Source: Betaproteobacteria bacterium (GTDB lineage: Bacteria; Pseudomonadota; Gammaproteobacteria; Burkholderiales; CAIKXV01). From it: 64,000 nt of DNA. The DNA lies in NCBI GenBank assembly GCA_947458265.1, contig CANGYF010000011.1, forward strand, positions 1 through 64,000, in the 5' to 3' direction. The position numbers and the translations under genes were made by a program. The notes beneath the pieces are model-generated. The model had not been told where the DNA came from. It saw only the letters and a list, made by a program, of their open reading frames with translations, and searched no databases. This document shows, piece by piece, positions 25,882 to 34,085 of this stretch (positions within the stretch are counted from its first letter, which is position 1; each line of letters begins with the position of its first letter).

Positions 25882-27029
25882 GCGCGGTGCTTCCCGACGA
25901 AGTCCCAGTCGACCTCCGAGCCCCAGCCTGGGCCCTGCGGGATTTCCACCATGCCGTCGCGCATCTGCATGCGCTCCTGGTACAGCCCGTAGGACAGCGG
26001 GTTGCGGTCCGAGCCGCCCATCGTCTCGACGCCGAACGCCGCGGTGCGGAACGCCGCGACCAGGTGCGAATGGATCTCCGGTGCCAGGTGCGGCGCGATC
26101 GACACGCCATGCTGTTCGGCCAGGTGGGCGATTCGCACCGCTTCGGTCATGCCGCCGGCGCGGGTGGCGTCGAACTGCACGTAGCGGATGCCGCCCTGCT
26201 CGATGAAGTCGCGCACCGTGTGCCGGGTGAGCTCGCGCTCGCCATGGCCGATCGGGATATGCGTTGAGCGCGCCAGCACGGCGAAGTCGGTCGGGCTAAG
26301 GTGCCAGTGCAGCGGCTCCTCCAGCCAGAAGATGTCGAACGGTTCCACCTCATGGGCGAAGCGGATGCAGTCGTCCAGCGAGAACGCCGCGTTCATGTCG
26401 AGCATCAACAGCACGTCCGGGCCGATCGCCGCGCGCGTGGCGCGGATGCGTTCCACTTCTTCGGCGATCGTCAGGCCACCGGTCTTCAGCTTCACCGCGC
26501 GATAGCCGGCCTCGACATAACCGGCGAGCTCATGCGCGCAGGCATCGAGCGGCGCACCTTCGCGATAGAAGCCGCCGGTGGCATAGCTGCGCACCGGCGC
26601 ACCGCTGCCGCCGAGCAGGCGCCACACCGGAAGGCCAGCCGCCTTGCCGCGGATGTCCCACAGTGCCAGGTCGATGCCGCCGATGGCCGCCATCACGTTG
26701 GCGCGCGACGAGCGGCCGAGCGGGGCCGGCAGGCCGTCCTTCGCGAACATGCCGCCGGGACGCGGCGAGGTCAGCGAGAACAGGAACTCCCAGTTGTCGG
26801 TGGTGGCGAGCGCATCGCGGCCCTTGAGCAGTTCGGCGAAGCGGCCGACCCAGTCGCAGACCGCCGGCATCGGCGTCGCATGGATCTCGGCGGTGCCGAC
26901 CAGCCCGTCGTCGGTGCGCACCTCGACGACGATCAGATGTGCCTTCTGGTGGCACTCGTGCGCGGTGTACAGGGTTTCCGCCAGCGGCACCGACAACGGG
27001 TGCGTGCGGATCTCGGCGATACGCGTCAA
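25878..27029 (-). CDS. Enolase-superfamily enzyme, mandelate racemase/acid-sugar dehydratase subgroup
   Basis: 383 aa. Lys180-Leu-Lys182, metal ligands Asp211 (LDMNAAF), Glu237 (WLEEP) and Glu264 (GHGE), then a His-Asp dyad Asp287 (QFDATRAGG) and His314 (APHLAPEIH). This is the catalytic set of the mandelate racemase subgroup, which includes many acid-sugar dehydratases. Complete length, no signal peptide. It is overlapped at its 3' end by a Bug gene. It is separated from the TauD-like gene by 100 bp, so either gene could start its own transcript. Substrate unknown; a 2-hydroxy acid is likely from the chemistry. Confidence 0.9.
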   Translation of the reverse strand: MTRIAEIRTHPLSVPLAETLYTAHECHQKAHLIVVEVRTDDGLVGTAEIHATPMPAVCDWVGRFAELLKGRDALATTDNWEFLFSLTSPRPGGMFAKDGLPAPLGRSSRANVMAAIGGIDLALWDIRGKAAGLPVWRLLGGSGAPVRSYATGGFYREGAPLDACAHELAGYVEAGYRAVKLKTGGLTIAEEVERIRATRAAIGPDVLLMLDMNAAFSLDDCIRFAHEVEPFDIFWLEEPLHWHLSPTDFAVLARSTHIPIGHGERELTRHTVRDFIEQGGIRYVQFDATRAGGMTEAVRIAHLAEQHGVSIAPHLAPEIHSHLVAAFRTAAFGVETMGGSDRNPLSYGLYQERMQMRDGMVEIPQGPGWGSEVDWDFVGKHRA

Positions 27030-27129
27030 ATGAAGCTCCTCGACTGTTGCGCGTCTTCAAATAAGACCGGGCGCGGCCTCCATGCCCTGCAGTCGCCCCC
27101 GAAGCCCTCCCGCAGGCCCGTCCGTCGCC

Positions 27130-28044
27130 TCAGGCAGACGGACGCTCGGCCTTGATCGTCGTGCGCAGCAGCAGGCGGCGCTCGTTCGCATCGAACGCGT
27201 TGCGCTTGTGCATCGTGCAGCGGTTGTCCCACATCACCAGGTCGCCGAGCTGCCACTCCTGGAACCAGCAGTACGGCACCTGGACCGCATGCGCCCACAG
27301 GCGGTCGAGCAGCGCTTCGCTGTCTTCGAGCGACATCCCCATCACGTAGCCGTTCGGCCGGCGACCGAGGAACAGCGCGCGGCGGCCGGTCTCGGGATGG
27401 CGGATGACGATCGGATGGAGCGCACCCGGTGCTTCGCGCGGATCGGTGACCTTCTGGAAGCCCTTGCGCAGTTCGCCGGCGCTGTTGTGGCTGGCGTCGT
27501 GCTTGATCTGCCGGCCTTCGATCGCGGCCTTCAGGTCGGCGGGCAGCGTCTCGTAGGCTGCGTACATGTCGATGAAGCCGGTCTCGCCACCCTTGGCCGG
27601 CAGTTCGACCGAGTACAGCAGTGCGGCCGACGGGGTGATCTCCTGGTACGACATGTCGGTGTGCCACACGGCCTCGCCGTAGCCGAGGCTGCCGATCACT
27701 TCACCGGCGACCTTGATGTTCGACATCACCGCCAGTTCCGGATAGCCCTCGATCCAGTTCTTGCCGCGGATGTTGATCGGCGCCTTGTCGAGCGTGCCGA
27801 AGCGGCGGCTGAACGCGAGCAGGTCGTCCTTGGTCAGGTCCTGGCCGCGGAAGCGCAGCACCTTGTGCTCGAGCCAGGCGTCGCGGATGGCTGTGACCGT
27901 GGCGTCGGACAGTGCGCAGGAGAGGTCCGGCCCGACGATGTCGGCGCCGATGCCCTTGCCGGTGGGCACGACCTGTACGGGCACATCGGGGATGAGGCCG
28001 CCGGCGGTCGGCGTCGCGGTCTGCAGCGTGGCACTCGTGGTCAT
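27130..28044 (-). CDS. TauD/TfdA family Fe(II)/2-oxoglutarate dioxygenase
   Basis: 304 aa. The start at 28044 has GGAGG 8 nt upstream; the open frame before it is shadow sequence. Iron ligands are His-Thr-Asp in AVWHTDMSY and the distal His in WDNRCTMHKRNAF, with the 2-oxoglutarate-binding Arg in RRLLLRTTI. Members hydroxylate and cleave substrates such as taurine or phenoxyacetates, releasing succinate and CO2. First gene of the minus-strand cluster and divergent from a GntR regulator, so likely its main target. It could open the pathway by removing a sulfo, ether or amino group, which is inference. Confidence 0.92.
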   Translation of the reverse strand: MTTSATLQTATPTAGGLIPDVPVQVVPTGKGIGADIVGPDLSCALSDATVTAIRDAWLEHKVLRFRGQDLTKDDLLAFSRRFGTLDKAPINIRGKNWIEGYPELAVMSNIKVAGEVIGSLGYGEAVWHTDMSYQEITPSAALLYSVELPAKGGETGFIDMYAAYETLPADLKAAIEGRQIKHDASHNSAGELRKGFQKVTDPREAPGALHPIVIRHPETGRRALFLGRRPNGYVMGMSLEDSEALLDRLWAHAVQVPYCWFQEWQLGDLVMWDNRCTMHKRNAFDANERRLLLRTTIKAERPSA

Positions 28045-28089
28045 GGCGGCATCCTCCTTGGGTATCGGTATGCAGGCATTGTATTGTCG

Positions 28090-28101
28090 ATTATCAATAA
28101 T
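28090..28101. promoter_or_regulatory. Candidate GntR operator in the TauD/GntR divergent region
   Basis: ATTAT-CA-ATAAT is an inverted repeat in an AT-rich island of an otherwise GC-rich region, 46 bp from both divergent starts. FadR-type GntR proteins bind short AT-rich palindromes between divergent genes, so this is the natural candidate site. A TAGAAT at 28134-28139 might be a -10 for gntR but is very close to the ATG. Confidence 0.45.
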
Positions 28102-28146
28102 CTGCAAGGTCGTCGTCCCTACCGGAGCCCGGCTAGAATAGGCAGC

Positions 28147-28884
28147 ATGGCAGCCCGAACGAACCTGCAGCACGCGTCCGCCGACCCGGCCGCCGGCCTC
28201 GGTTCGACCATGCCGGAGCGCATCGCACGGGTGCTGGCCGCCCGCATCATCGAGGGCGTTCTGTCGCCCGGGCAGCGGCTGGTCGAGGCGAGCATCGCAG
28301 CCGAGTTCGGCGTCAGCCACGGGCCGGTGCGCGATGCCTTGCGCGCGCTGGAGCGGCAGGGGCTGGCGACCATCGCGCCCTATCGCGGCGCGGTGGTGCG
28401 CGAAGTCTCGGTGCGCGAGGTGACCGAGCTCTACCAGGTGCGTGCGGCGCTGGTCGGCCTGCGCGCGCGCTGGATTGCCGAGGACGGCGGACACACGCAG
28501 TTCGCGCAGGCACTCAAGCCGACGGTCGCGCAGCTGCGCGCGATGGTTCGCGGCAAGGCCCCGGCAGACGGCTATGTCGACGCTGCGCTGGCGGTCAACG
28601 CAGCCTTTACCGCCTCGGTGGCCAACCCGTGGCTGCGCACGATGCTCGAGTCGCTGTCTATGCAGACCGCGCGCTACACCCGGCTCGGCCTGCAGGACGC
28701 GAAGCGGCGCCGCGATTCTGCGGCCGCGTGGCACGGCCTGATCCAGGCGATCGAGGCCGGCGACGGCGATGCCGCCGAGCGCATCGCACGCGAGAACTCG
28801 CTCGCCCTGCGCGATGCCGCGATCAGGGCGCTGGAGGAACGCGCGGCCGTGCCCGGGAAGAAGGCCGCGCCGCGCGCTCGCTGA
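28147..28884 (+). CDS. GntR family (FadR/FCD) transcriptional regulator
   Basis: 245 aa. The N-terminal winged helix (about 20-90) shows PERIARVLAARIIEGVLSPG, then EASIAAEFGVSHGPVRDALR with the recognition helix and LATIAPYRGAVV as the wing. The C-terminal helical FCD-like effector domain (about 100-235) includes YQVRAALVGLRARW and a His at AAWHGLIQAI. These regulators usually repress a neighbouring catabolic operon until a carboxylate ligand binds. Divergent from the TauD-led cluster (102 bp), which is the probable regulon. Its TGA directly abuts the TCA of the convergent Bug gene (28882-28887). Confidence 0.92.
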   Translation: MAARTNLQHASADPAAGLGSTMPERIARVLAARIIEGVLSPGQRLVEASIAAEFGVSHGPVRDALRALERQGLATIAPYRGAVVREVSVREVTELYQVRAALVGLRARWIAEDGGHTQFAQALKPTVAQLRAMVRGKAPADGYVDAALAVNAAFTASVANPWLRTMLESLSMQTARYTRLGLQDAKRRRDSAAAWHGLIQAIEAGDGDAAERIARENSLALRDAAIRALEERAAVPGKKAAPRAR

Positions 28885-29874
28885 TCACTCCGGCTGGATA
28901 CCCGCCGCGCGGATCGTCTTGCCCATCCGCTCGAAACCCTGGCGGGTCGCGCGGCGCAGTTCCTCCGGCGTCGAACCGACTGGCTCCAGGCCGAGCGCGG
29001 TCAGCTTATCGCGGATGTCCGCGTCGGCCATCGCCTTCGCAGCCTCGGCGTGCAGCCGGTCGATCACCGCCTTCGGCGTACCGCGTGGCATGTACAGCCC
29101 TGCCCAGGTCACGAACTCGAACCCGGGCAGGCCAGACTCGGACACCGTGGGTACGTTCGGCACCTGCGGGAAGCGCTTCGCGCCGCCCACCGCCAGCGCG
29201 CGCACCTTGCCCGCCTGGATCTGCGACAGCACGATGGACAGGGCGGTGAACATCACTGGCACGTGGCCGCTGACCACGTCCGAGGCCGCCTGCGTCGCGC
29301 CCTTGTAAGGTACGTGGTTGAGCTTCACCCCGGCCTGCGACGAGAACAGTTCCATCGCGATGTGCTGCGGGCTGCCGACCCCGCCAGATGCGTAGTCCAT
29401 CTTGCCCGGGTTGGCCTTCGCCAGCGCGATGAGGTCCTTCACGGACTTCGCCGGCAGGCTCGGGTTGGCGATCAGCACCCAGGTGATGTTGGCGAGCAGG
29501 CTGACCGGCTCGAAGCTCTCCAGCGTGTCGTAGTTCACCTTCTTGCGCAGGTGCGGCGTCATGTTCAGCGTGCCGTCGTTCGCGCCGAAGATCGTGTAGC
29601 CGTCGGCCGGGGCGCGCGCGGCACGTTCCGCACCGATCACGCCGGCTGCGCCGGGCAGGTTCTCGAGCACGATGGGCTGCTTCAGGTTGTCGCTCATGCG
29701 CTGCGCGACGATGCGCAGGATGGCGTCGGCACCGCTGCCGGCCTGCACCGGCACGATCATGGAAATGGGGCGGGTGGGGTAGGCCTGGGCCTGCACGTCG
29801 GCCGCGAACGGCAGCGATGCGAGGGTGGCTGCGAGCAGCGCTCCGCCGGCGCGAGGCGTGGACACGGACGACAT
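28885..29874 (-). CDS. Bug-family receptor (5 of 9)
   Basis: 329 aa from the ATG at 29874, preceded by GAGGAG; a longer open frame to 29961 has no signal peptide logic. The signal peptide ends ADVQAQA. Hallmarks are YPTRPISMIVPVQAGSGAD, LENLPGAAGVIGAERAA, DGYTIFG, DYASGGVGSPQHI and HVPYKGATQAASDVV. The ligand-loop reads AGSGAD rather than GGXTD. Monocistronic, convergent with gntR with no intergenic base, and divergent from the hydroxyisobutyrate-dehydrogenase-like gene. Confidence 0.92.
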   Translation of the reverse strand: MSSVSTPRAGGALLAATLASLPFAADVQAQAYPTRPISMIVPVQAGSGADAILRIVAQRMSDNLKQPIVLENLPGAAGVIGAERAARAPADGYTIFGANDGTLNMTPHLRKKVNYDTLESFEPVSLLANITWVLIANPSLPAKSVKDLIALAKANPGKMDYASGGVGSPQHIAMELFSSQAGVKLNHVPYKGATQAASDVVSGHVPVMFTALSIVLSQIQAGKVRALAVGGAKRFPQVPNVPTVSESGLPGFEFVTWAGLYMPRGTPKAVIDRLHAEAAKAMADADIRDKLTALGLEPVGSTPEELRRATRQGFERMGKTIRAAGIQPE

Positions 29875-30026
29875 GGGATGGAACTCCTCTCGGTGGCTGG
29901 CCGGCCTGTCCGAAGTCGACGACTGTCGGTGGGCGGGTGGACATCGTTTGCCGGCGGACATGTTCTTGCGACACGTTCACGCGGCGGCCGGCGATCCTAG
30001 CCAATCGGGCTGCTGGCGGCAACGCC

Positions 30027-30032
30027 TATAAT
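30027..30032 (+). promoter_or_regulatory. Consensus -10 box (TATAAT) upstream of the dehydrogenase gene
   Basis: An exact TATAAT, 42 bp before the ATG at 30075, in a GC-rich setting where it is rare by chance. The -35 region is poor, so activation by a regulator is possible. Confidence 0.45.
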
Positions 30033-30074
30033 CCGCGCTCCTCGCGAATGCCGCGATCCGCCGTCGGAGCAGAC

Positions 30075-30998
30075 ATGAAACCACCGCGCATCACGACGCC
30101 TCCGGGCAGCACGATCGGCGTGATCGGCCTCGGCCTGATGGGCTCGGCCGCCGCCGCGCGCCTGACTTCCGCCGGCTTTACCGTAGTCGGCTACGACGTG
30201 GACGCGGGCGCCGCCGACCGCCTCGGCCTGCCCGCCGACCAGCGCGCGCGCTCGATCGCCGAGATCGCCGAGCGCTGCGACTGCTGCGTGGTGGCGGTGT
30301 TCAACACCCAGCAGGTCGAGCAGGTACTGGAAGGCGAACAGGGCCTGGCCGCGTCGCGCGATACCGGTCCGGAACGCGAGCGCCCGCCGCTGGCGGTGGT
30401 CTGCATCAGCACCTGCGACCCGGATGCGATCTCGGCGCTGGCCGAGCGCCTGCCGCGCGAGCGCATCGCCTTCGTCGAAGTGCCAGTGTCTGGCACCAGC
30501 CAGCAGTTCGTACGCGGCGATGGCCTCGGACTGGTCGCCGGCGGCGATGCCGATGTCGCACGAGTCGCGCCGGTGCTCGACGCGATGGTGCCGAAGCGGC
30601 ATCGCGTCGGGAAGCCCGGCGACGGCGGCCGCGCGAAGCTCGCGATCAACCTGATGCTCGGCGTGAACCGCGCGGCACTCGCCGAAGGCCTGGTGTTCGC
30701 CGAACGCATGGGCCTCGACCCGACCGCCTTCCTCGCGGTCGCTCGCGACTCGGCTGCCTACTCGCAGATCATGGACGTCAAGGGCGCGAAGATGATCGCT
30801 GCCGACTTCACGCCGCACGGCAAGGTCAACCAGTCGCTGAAGGACTTCTCGCTGATGCTGGAGCAGGCGAAGCGGCTGGGGCAGCGGCTGCCGCTGGGCG
30901 AGACCTATGCCGGGCTGATGCAGGGCTGCATCGACAATGGCGAGGCGGAACTGGACAACGGGGCGGTGATCCGGGAGATACGGCGGCGGGTGGAGTAA
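30075..30998 (+). CDS. NAD(P)-dependent 3-hydroxyisobutyrate dehydrogenase family oxidoreductase
   Basis: 307 aa. The Rossmann motif IGVIGLGLMGSAAAARL is at the N-terminus. The family substrate loop appears as VEVPVSGTSQQF and the catalytic lysine region as GGRAKLAINLMLGVN. DFTPHGKVNQSLKDFSLMLEQA is the C-terminal helical domain signature. These enzymes oxidise beta-hydroxy acids or reduce tartronate semialdehyde. A GGAGC ribosome site lies 4 nt before the ATG. Divergent from Bug 5; the two may serve the same beta-hydroxy acid. Confidence 0.88.
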   Translation: MKPPRITTPPGSTIGVIGLGLMGSAAAARLTSAGFTVVGYDVDAGAADRLGLPADQRARSIAEIAERCDCCVVAVFNTQQVEQVLEGEQGLAASRDTGPERERPPLAVVCISTCDPDAISALAERLPRERIAFVEVPVSGTSQQFVRGDGLGLVAGGDADVARVAPVLDAMVPKRHRVGKPGDGGRAKLAINLMLGVNRAALAEGLVFAERMGLDPTAFLAVARDSAAYSQIMDVKGAKMIAADFTPHGKVNQSLKDFSLMLEQAKRLGQRLPLGETYAGLMQGCIDNGEAELDNGAVIREIRRRVE

Positions 30999-31206
30999 AA
31001 GCTGCGAATGCTCTGGAGCGAGATTCGCGAAGTTCTGTCGCAGCTCCGTACGGTCTGTTCGATCGAGCCGATTTCGATCGAGACCCATGCCCGGCCCCCA
31101 GCGCGGCGGCTCGCCGCCCTGTCGTTGGTCGCCCTGTCGTGCGCCGCCCCTCCGCCCGGACCGTCCCGGGCTTAAACTGGGCACAAACCCATGATCTGGA
31201 GTTCGA
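30999..31206. promoter_or_regulatory. Intergenic region with paired direct repeats before the PhnD-like gene
   Basis: 208 bp. It holds two copies of TTCGATCGAG (31058-31067 and 31073-31082, 15 bp apart), a GGCGGC-TC-GCCGCC hairpin (31104-31117) and a repeated CGCCCTGTCGT. The direct repeats could be regulator sites for the sensor cassette that follows. No strong sigma70 promoter is evident. Confidence 0.3.
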
Positions 31207-32085
31207 ATGCAGAATCGTTTCAATGCCCGGCGGCTGCACCTGCGCTTGCAGGCGGCCCTCGTCGCCCTTGCCGGCATGTCGGCATCGCCCGTGGTTCTGG
31301 CCCAGGCTTCGGCGGGAACGCCGTTCACCATCGGCGTGCTGCCCAATGTCAGCGCCCGCGTGCTTTTCGCGAGCTATCAGCCCATGCGCGAGTACTTCGA
31401 GCGCGAACTGGGCCAGAGGGTCGAGGTGGCTACCGCCCCGGATTTCCGGGCCTTCAGCGAACGGCTCCTGAAGGGCGAGTTCCAGATGGTCGTGACCGCA
31501 CCCAATCTCGGGCGGGTCGCCCAGCTCGATGCGGGCTGGGATCTCATGGCGGTCTATGAGCCACGCATTCCGGCACTGGCGGTCGCAGCCGCCGAGAACG
31601 CCGACCAGAGTCCGGCGCAGGTGCGCGGCAGGGCGCTGGCGCTGGCCAATCCTCAATCGCTGGTCGCCCTCGTGGCCCTCGACTGGCTCAGGAACCAGGG
31701 GTTGCAGGCGGGCACCGACTTCAAGGTGGTAGTCACGGCCAACGACGACAGCCTTGGGGCGGTCCTGCGCAGCGGCGAGGCACCGATCGCCATCATGAGC
31801 CGGGGTGAATTGCGGGCCAAGCCGCCCGAGATGCAGGCCCGGCTCAGGGTGATGCATGAGATTGCCCAGGTACCCGGCTTCTTCGTGATGGCCAATCCCC
31901 GGCTCGATCCTGCGGCCCGCCGGCGCCTCAGGTCCCTGGTGCTGGGCTTTCCCGCGACCGAGGAGGGCAAACGCTTTTTCGGCCTGTCGGGCTTCACCAA
32001 CATTCGTGAGCCGAGCGAGGCGGACCTGCGGTTTCTCGAACCCTTCAACGACATCACGCGCCGGGCACTCGGGCTCAAGCCCTGA
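31207..32085 (+). CDS. PhnD-like periplasmic phosphate/phosphonate-type binding protein
   Basis: 292 aa. A signal peptide (to VVLAQA) is followed by FTIGVLPNVSARVLFASYQPMREYFEREL, typical of the PhnD/SsuA/TauA-like binding proteins, then VTAPNLGRVAQLDAGWDLM and a C-terminal FFVMANPRLDPAARRRLRSLVLG. No permease or ATPase is encoded nearby. Instead a hybrid histidine kinase starts 5 bp downstream, so this protein probably presents a ligand to the kinase's periplasmic domain rather than to a transporter. Ligand unknown. GGAG precedes the ATG. Confidence 0.85.
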   Translation: MQNRFNARRLHLRLQAALVALAGMSASPVVLAQASAGTPFTIGVLPNVSARVLFASYQPMREYFERELGQRVEVATAPDFRAFSERLLKGEFQMVVTAPNLGRVAQLDAGWDLMAVYEPRIPALAVAAAENADQSPAQVRGRALALANPQSLVALVALDWLRNQGLQAGTDFKVVVTANDDSLGAVLRSGEAPIAIMSRGELRAKPPEMQARLRVMHEIAQVPGFFVMANPRLDPAARRRLRSLVLGFPATEEGKRFFGLSGFTNIREPSEADLRFLEPFNDITRRALGLKP

Positions 32086-32090
32086 CCAGG

Positions 32091-34085
32091 ATGCTGCGCG
32101 CGGCGATCCAGTCCGTCGGCAACCGGGTGGCGCATCTGCGCTTTCGAACCCGCTTGCTGATCGCCGGACTGCTCCTGCAGGTGCTGGCGCTGGGGTTGAT
32201 GGGAGGCGTCGGCGTCGCGCTGTTCGAGCGGCATCTCGAGCGCGAGTTCGAGCAGCGCGTCCGACAGTTCGGTCCCCTCATGAACGCGGCACTGGCGACG
32301 CCGATGGCGCAGCGTGACTACGCATCGGTCGCGGCCATCCTCGCCGAAAGTCGCAAGGAACGGGGTTTTGTCTATCTCGAGGTCAGGGATCCTGCCGGTC
32401 GCATCATCGCGCGAGACGGCGAGCGCCCCATGGCCGAGTTGCTGGACGGTCTGTTGCGCGAGGGCGTGGTCGCCCTCGATCTGTCCGGGCAGCGTCTGGG
32501 GCAGGTCGCCTGGGGAGTCTCCATCGAACCCGTCCTGCAGACACAGGCTCAGGCGGCGGCCGCCATCGCCGGCGCCGGCCTGCTGATCCTGCTGTTGTGC
32601 CTGGCGGTCCTGTTGTGGCTCGATCGCAGCCTGACCCGTCCGCTTCGCCAGCTCGAGCGGGCCGCAGGCGAAATCCACGCGGGCAACTACGCGATCTCGC
32701 TCGCGGTCGATCGCCAGGATGATCTGGGCGTGTTGATGCGGGCTTTCGATCGCATGCGCCTGGAGATCGATCGCAAGGTGACGGAACTGACCCTCAGCGA
32801 GGCCTTGCAGCGGCGCTACCTTGCCGAGACCTCGGACCAGAAGGCGCTCGTCGAGGTGGCCCTTCGTGCGGCCGAGCAGGCCAACGTGGCCAAGGCGGAG
32901 TTCATCGCCAACATGAGCCATGAGATCCGAACGCCCATGAACGCGATCATCGGCCTGACCGATCTCGTACTCGACACCCGACTCGATCCCGCGCAGCGCG
33001 AGCACCTCTGCCTGGTACGCTCCTCGGCCGACAACCTGCTCGCCATCATCAACGACATTCTGGATTTTTCGAAGATCGATGCCGGGCGCATCGAGCTGGA
33101 TCCGCAGCCTTTTTCGGTCAGGGCGCTGGCCGAGAACATCGTGGCGCTGCATGCCTCCGCGGCCCGGCTCAAGAGCCTTGGCCTGCAGGTGCAGTTCAGT
33201 CCGAAGGTGCCGAACGCGCTGCTTGGTGATTCCCTTCGGATCGGCCAGGTGCTCAACAACCTGATCTCGAATGCGATCAAGTTTACCGAGCGTGGACAGG
33301 TCGAAGTCCAGGTACATGCAGACGCGCTTCAGGACGCAGGCGCGGTGGGGGCGGCTCGATGGCAGGTCGAGTTCGTGGTGCGGGACTCCGGCATCGGCAT
33401 TACGGCCGACCAGCTCGAACAGGTCTTCGAGCCCTTCTCGCAGGCGGACAACTCGATTACGCGCCGATTCGGTGGAACCGGCCTGGGGCTGACCATTTCG
33501 CGCAGGCTGGCCCGCGCGATGCAGGGTGACCTGACGGTGAACAGCGCGCTCGGCATCGGCAGCGTGTTCTGCCTGCGGGTGCCGCTGGCGCAGGCGAGCG
33601 AGCAGGATCTGCCGGGCATGGTTGCGGGCCCGGTGCCCGGCCGCGCCCGGGTTTCCCGACCCTTGCGCCTGCTGCTGGTCGAGGACAATCCCATCAACCA
33701 GCTGGTGGCCTGTGCACTGCTCGAGCAGGCGGGCCATGAGGTGCAGAAGGCCGCAGACGGTCGTGAAGGCTTGCGGTGCTGGCAGCTGGGTGGCTTCGAT
33801 GCCGTGCTGATGGACGTACAGATGCCCGTGCTCGATGGCCTGAGCGCTACCCGGGAACTGCGCGAGATCGAGCGCAGGCAGGGACTGCGCCGAACGCCGG
33901 TGATCGCCATTACCGCCAGCGCCATGACGGAGGACCGGGAGCGCTGCCTGGCCGCTGGCATGGACGACTACATCTCCAAGCCGTTCGTCCGCGAAGACCT
34001 GCGCGCTGCGCTGTCGCGCATCCAGCCGGCCGACCTGGCGCAGGTTCAATCGCCCGGCCAGGCGCCCGACCGGCCTGCGCGCTGA
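32091..34085 (+). CDS. Hybrid sensor histidine kinase/response regulator
   Basis: 664 aa. Membrane helix about 21-45, a short periplasmic domain (46-158), second helix (159-178), HAMP (179-235) and HisKA with His277 in FIANMSHEIRTPMN. The HATPase_c domain has NLISNAIKFTERG, DSGIGI and GGTGLGLTIS. The C-terminal receiver has RLLLVEDNPINQ and the phosphoacceptor Asp575 (VLMDVQMP) with Lys in YISKPF. The periplasmic part is too small to be a typical ligand domain, which fits a partner binding protein (the PhnD-like gene 5 bp upstream). No separate output regulator follows, so phosphate probably passes to an Hpt or regulator elsewhere. Confidence 0.93.
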   Translation: MLRAAIQSVGNRVAHLRFRTRLLIAGLLLQVLALGLMGGVGVALFERHLEREFEQRVRQFGPLMNAALATPMAQRDYASVAAILAESRKERGFVYLEVRDPAGRIIARDGERPMAELLDGLLREGVVALDLSGQRLGQVAWGVSIEPVLQTQAQAAAAIAGAGLLILLLCLAVLLWLDRSLTRPLRQLERAAGEIHAGNYAISLAVDRQDDLGVLMRAFDRMRLEIDRKVTELTLSEALQRRYLAETSDQKALVEVALRAAEQANVAKAEFIANMSHEIRTPMNAIIGLTDLVLDTRLDPAQREHLCLVRSSADNLLAIINDILDFSKIDAGRIELDPQPFSVRALAENIVALHASAARLKSLGLQVQFSPKVPNALLGDSLRIGQVLNNLISNAIKFTERGQVEVQVHADALQDAGAVGAARWQVEFVVRDSGIGITADQLEQVFEPFSQADNSITRRFGGTGLGLTISRRLARAMQGDLTVNSALGIGSVFCLRVPLAQASEQDLPGMVAGPVPGRARVSRPLRLLLVEDNPINQLVACALLEQAGHEVQKAADGREGLRCWQLGGFDAVLMDVQMPVLDGLSATRELREIERRQGLRRTPVIAITASAMTEDRERCLAAGMDDYISKPFVREDLRAALSRIQPADLAQVQSPGQAPDRPAR

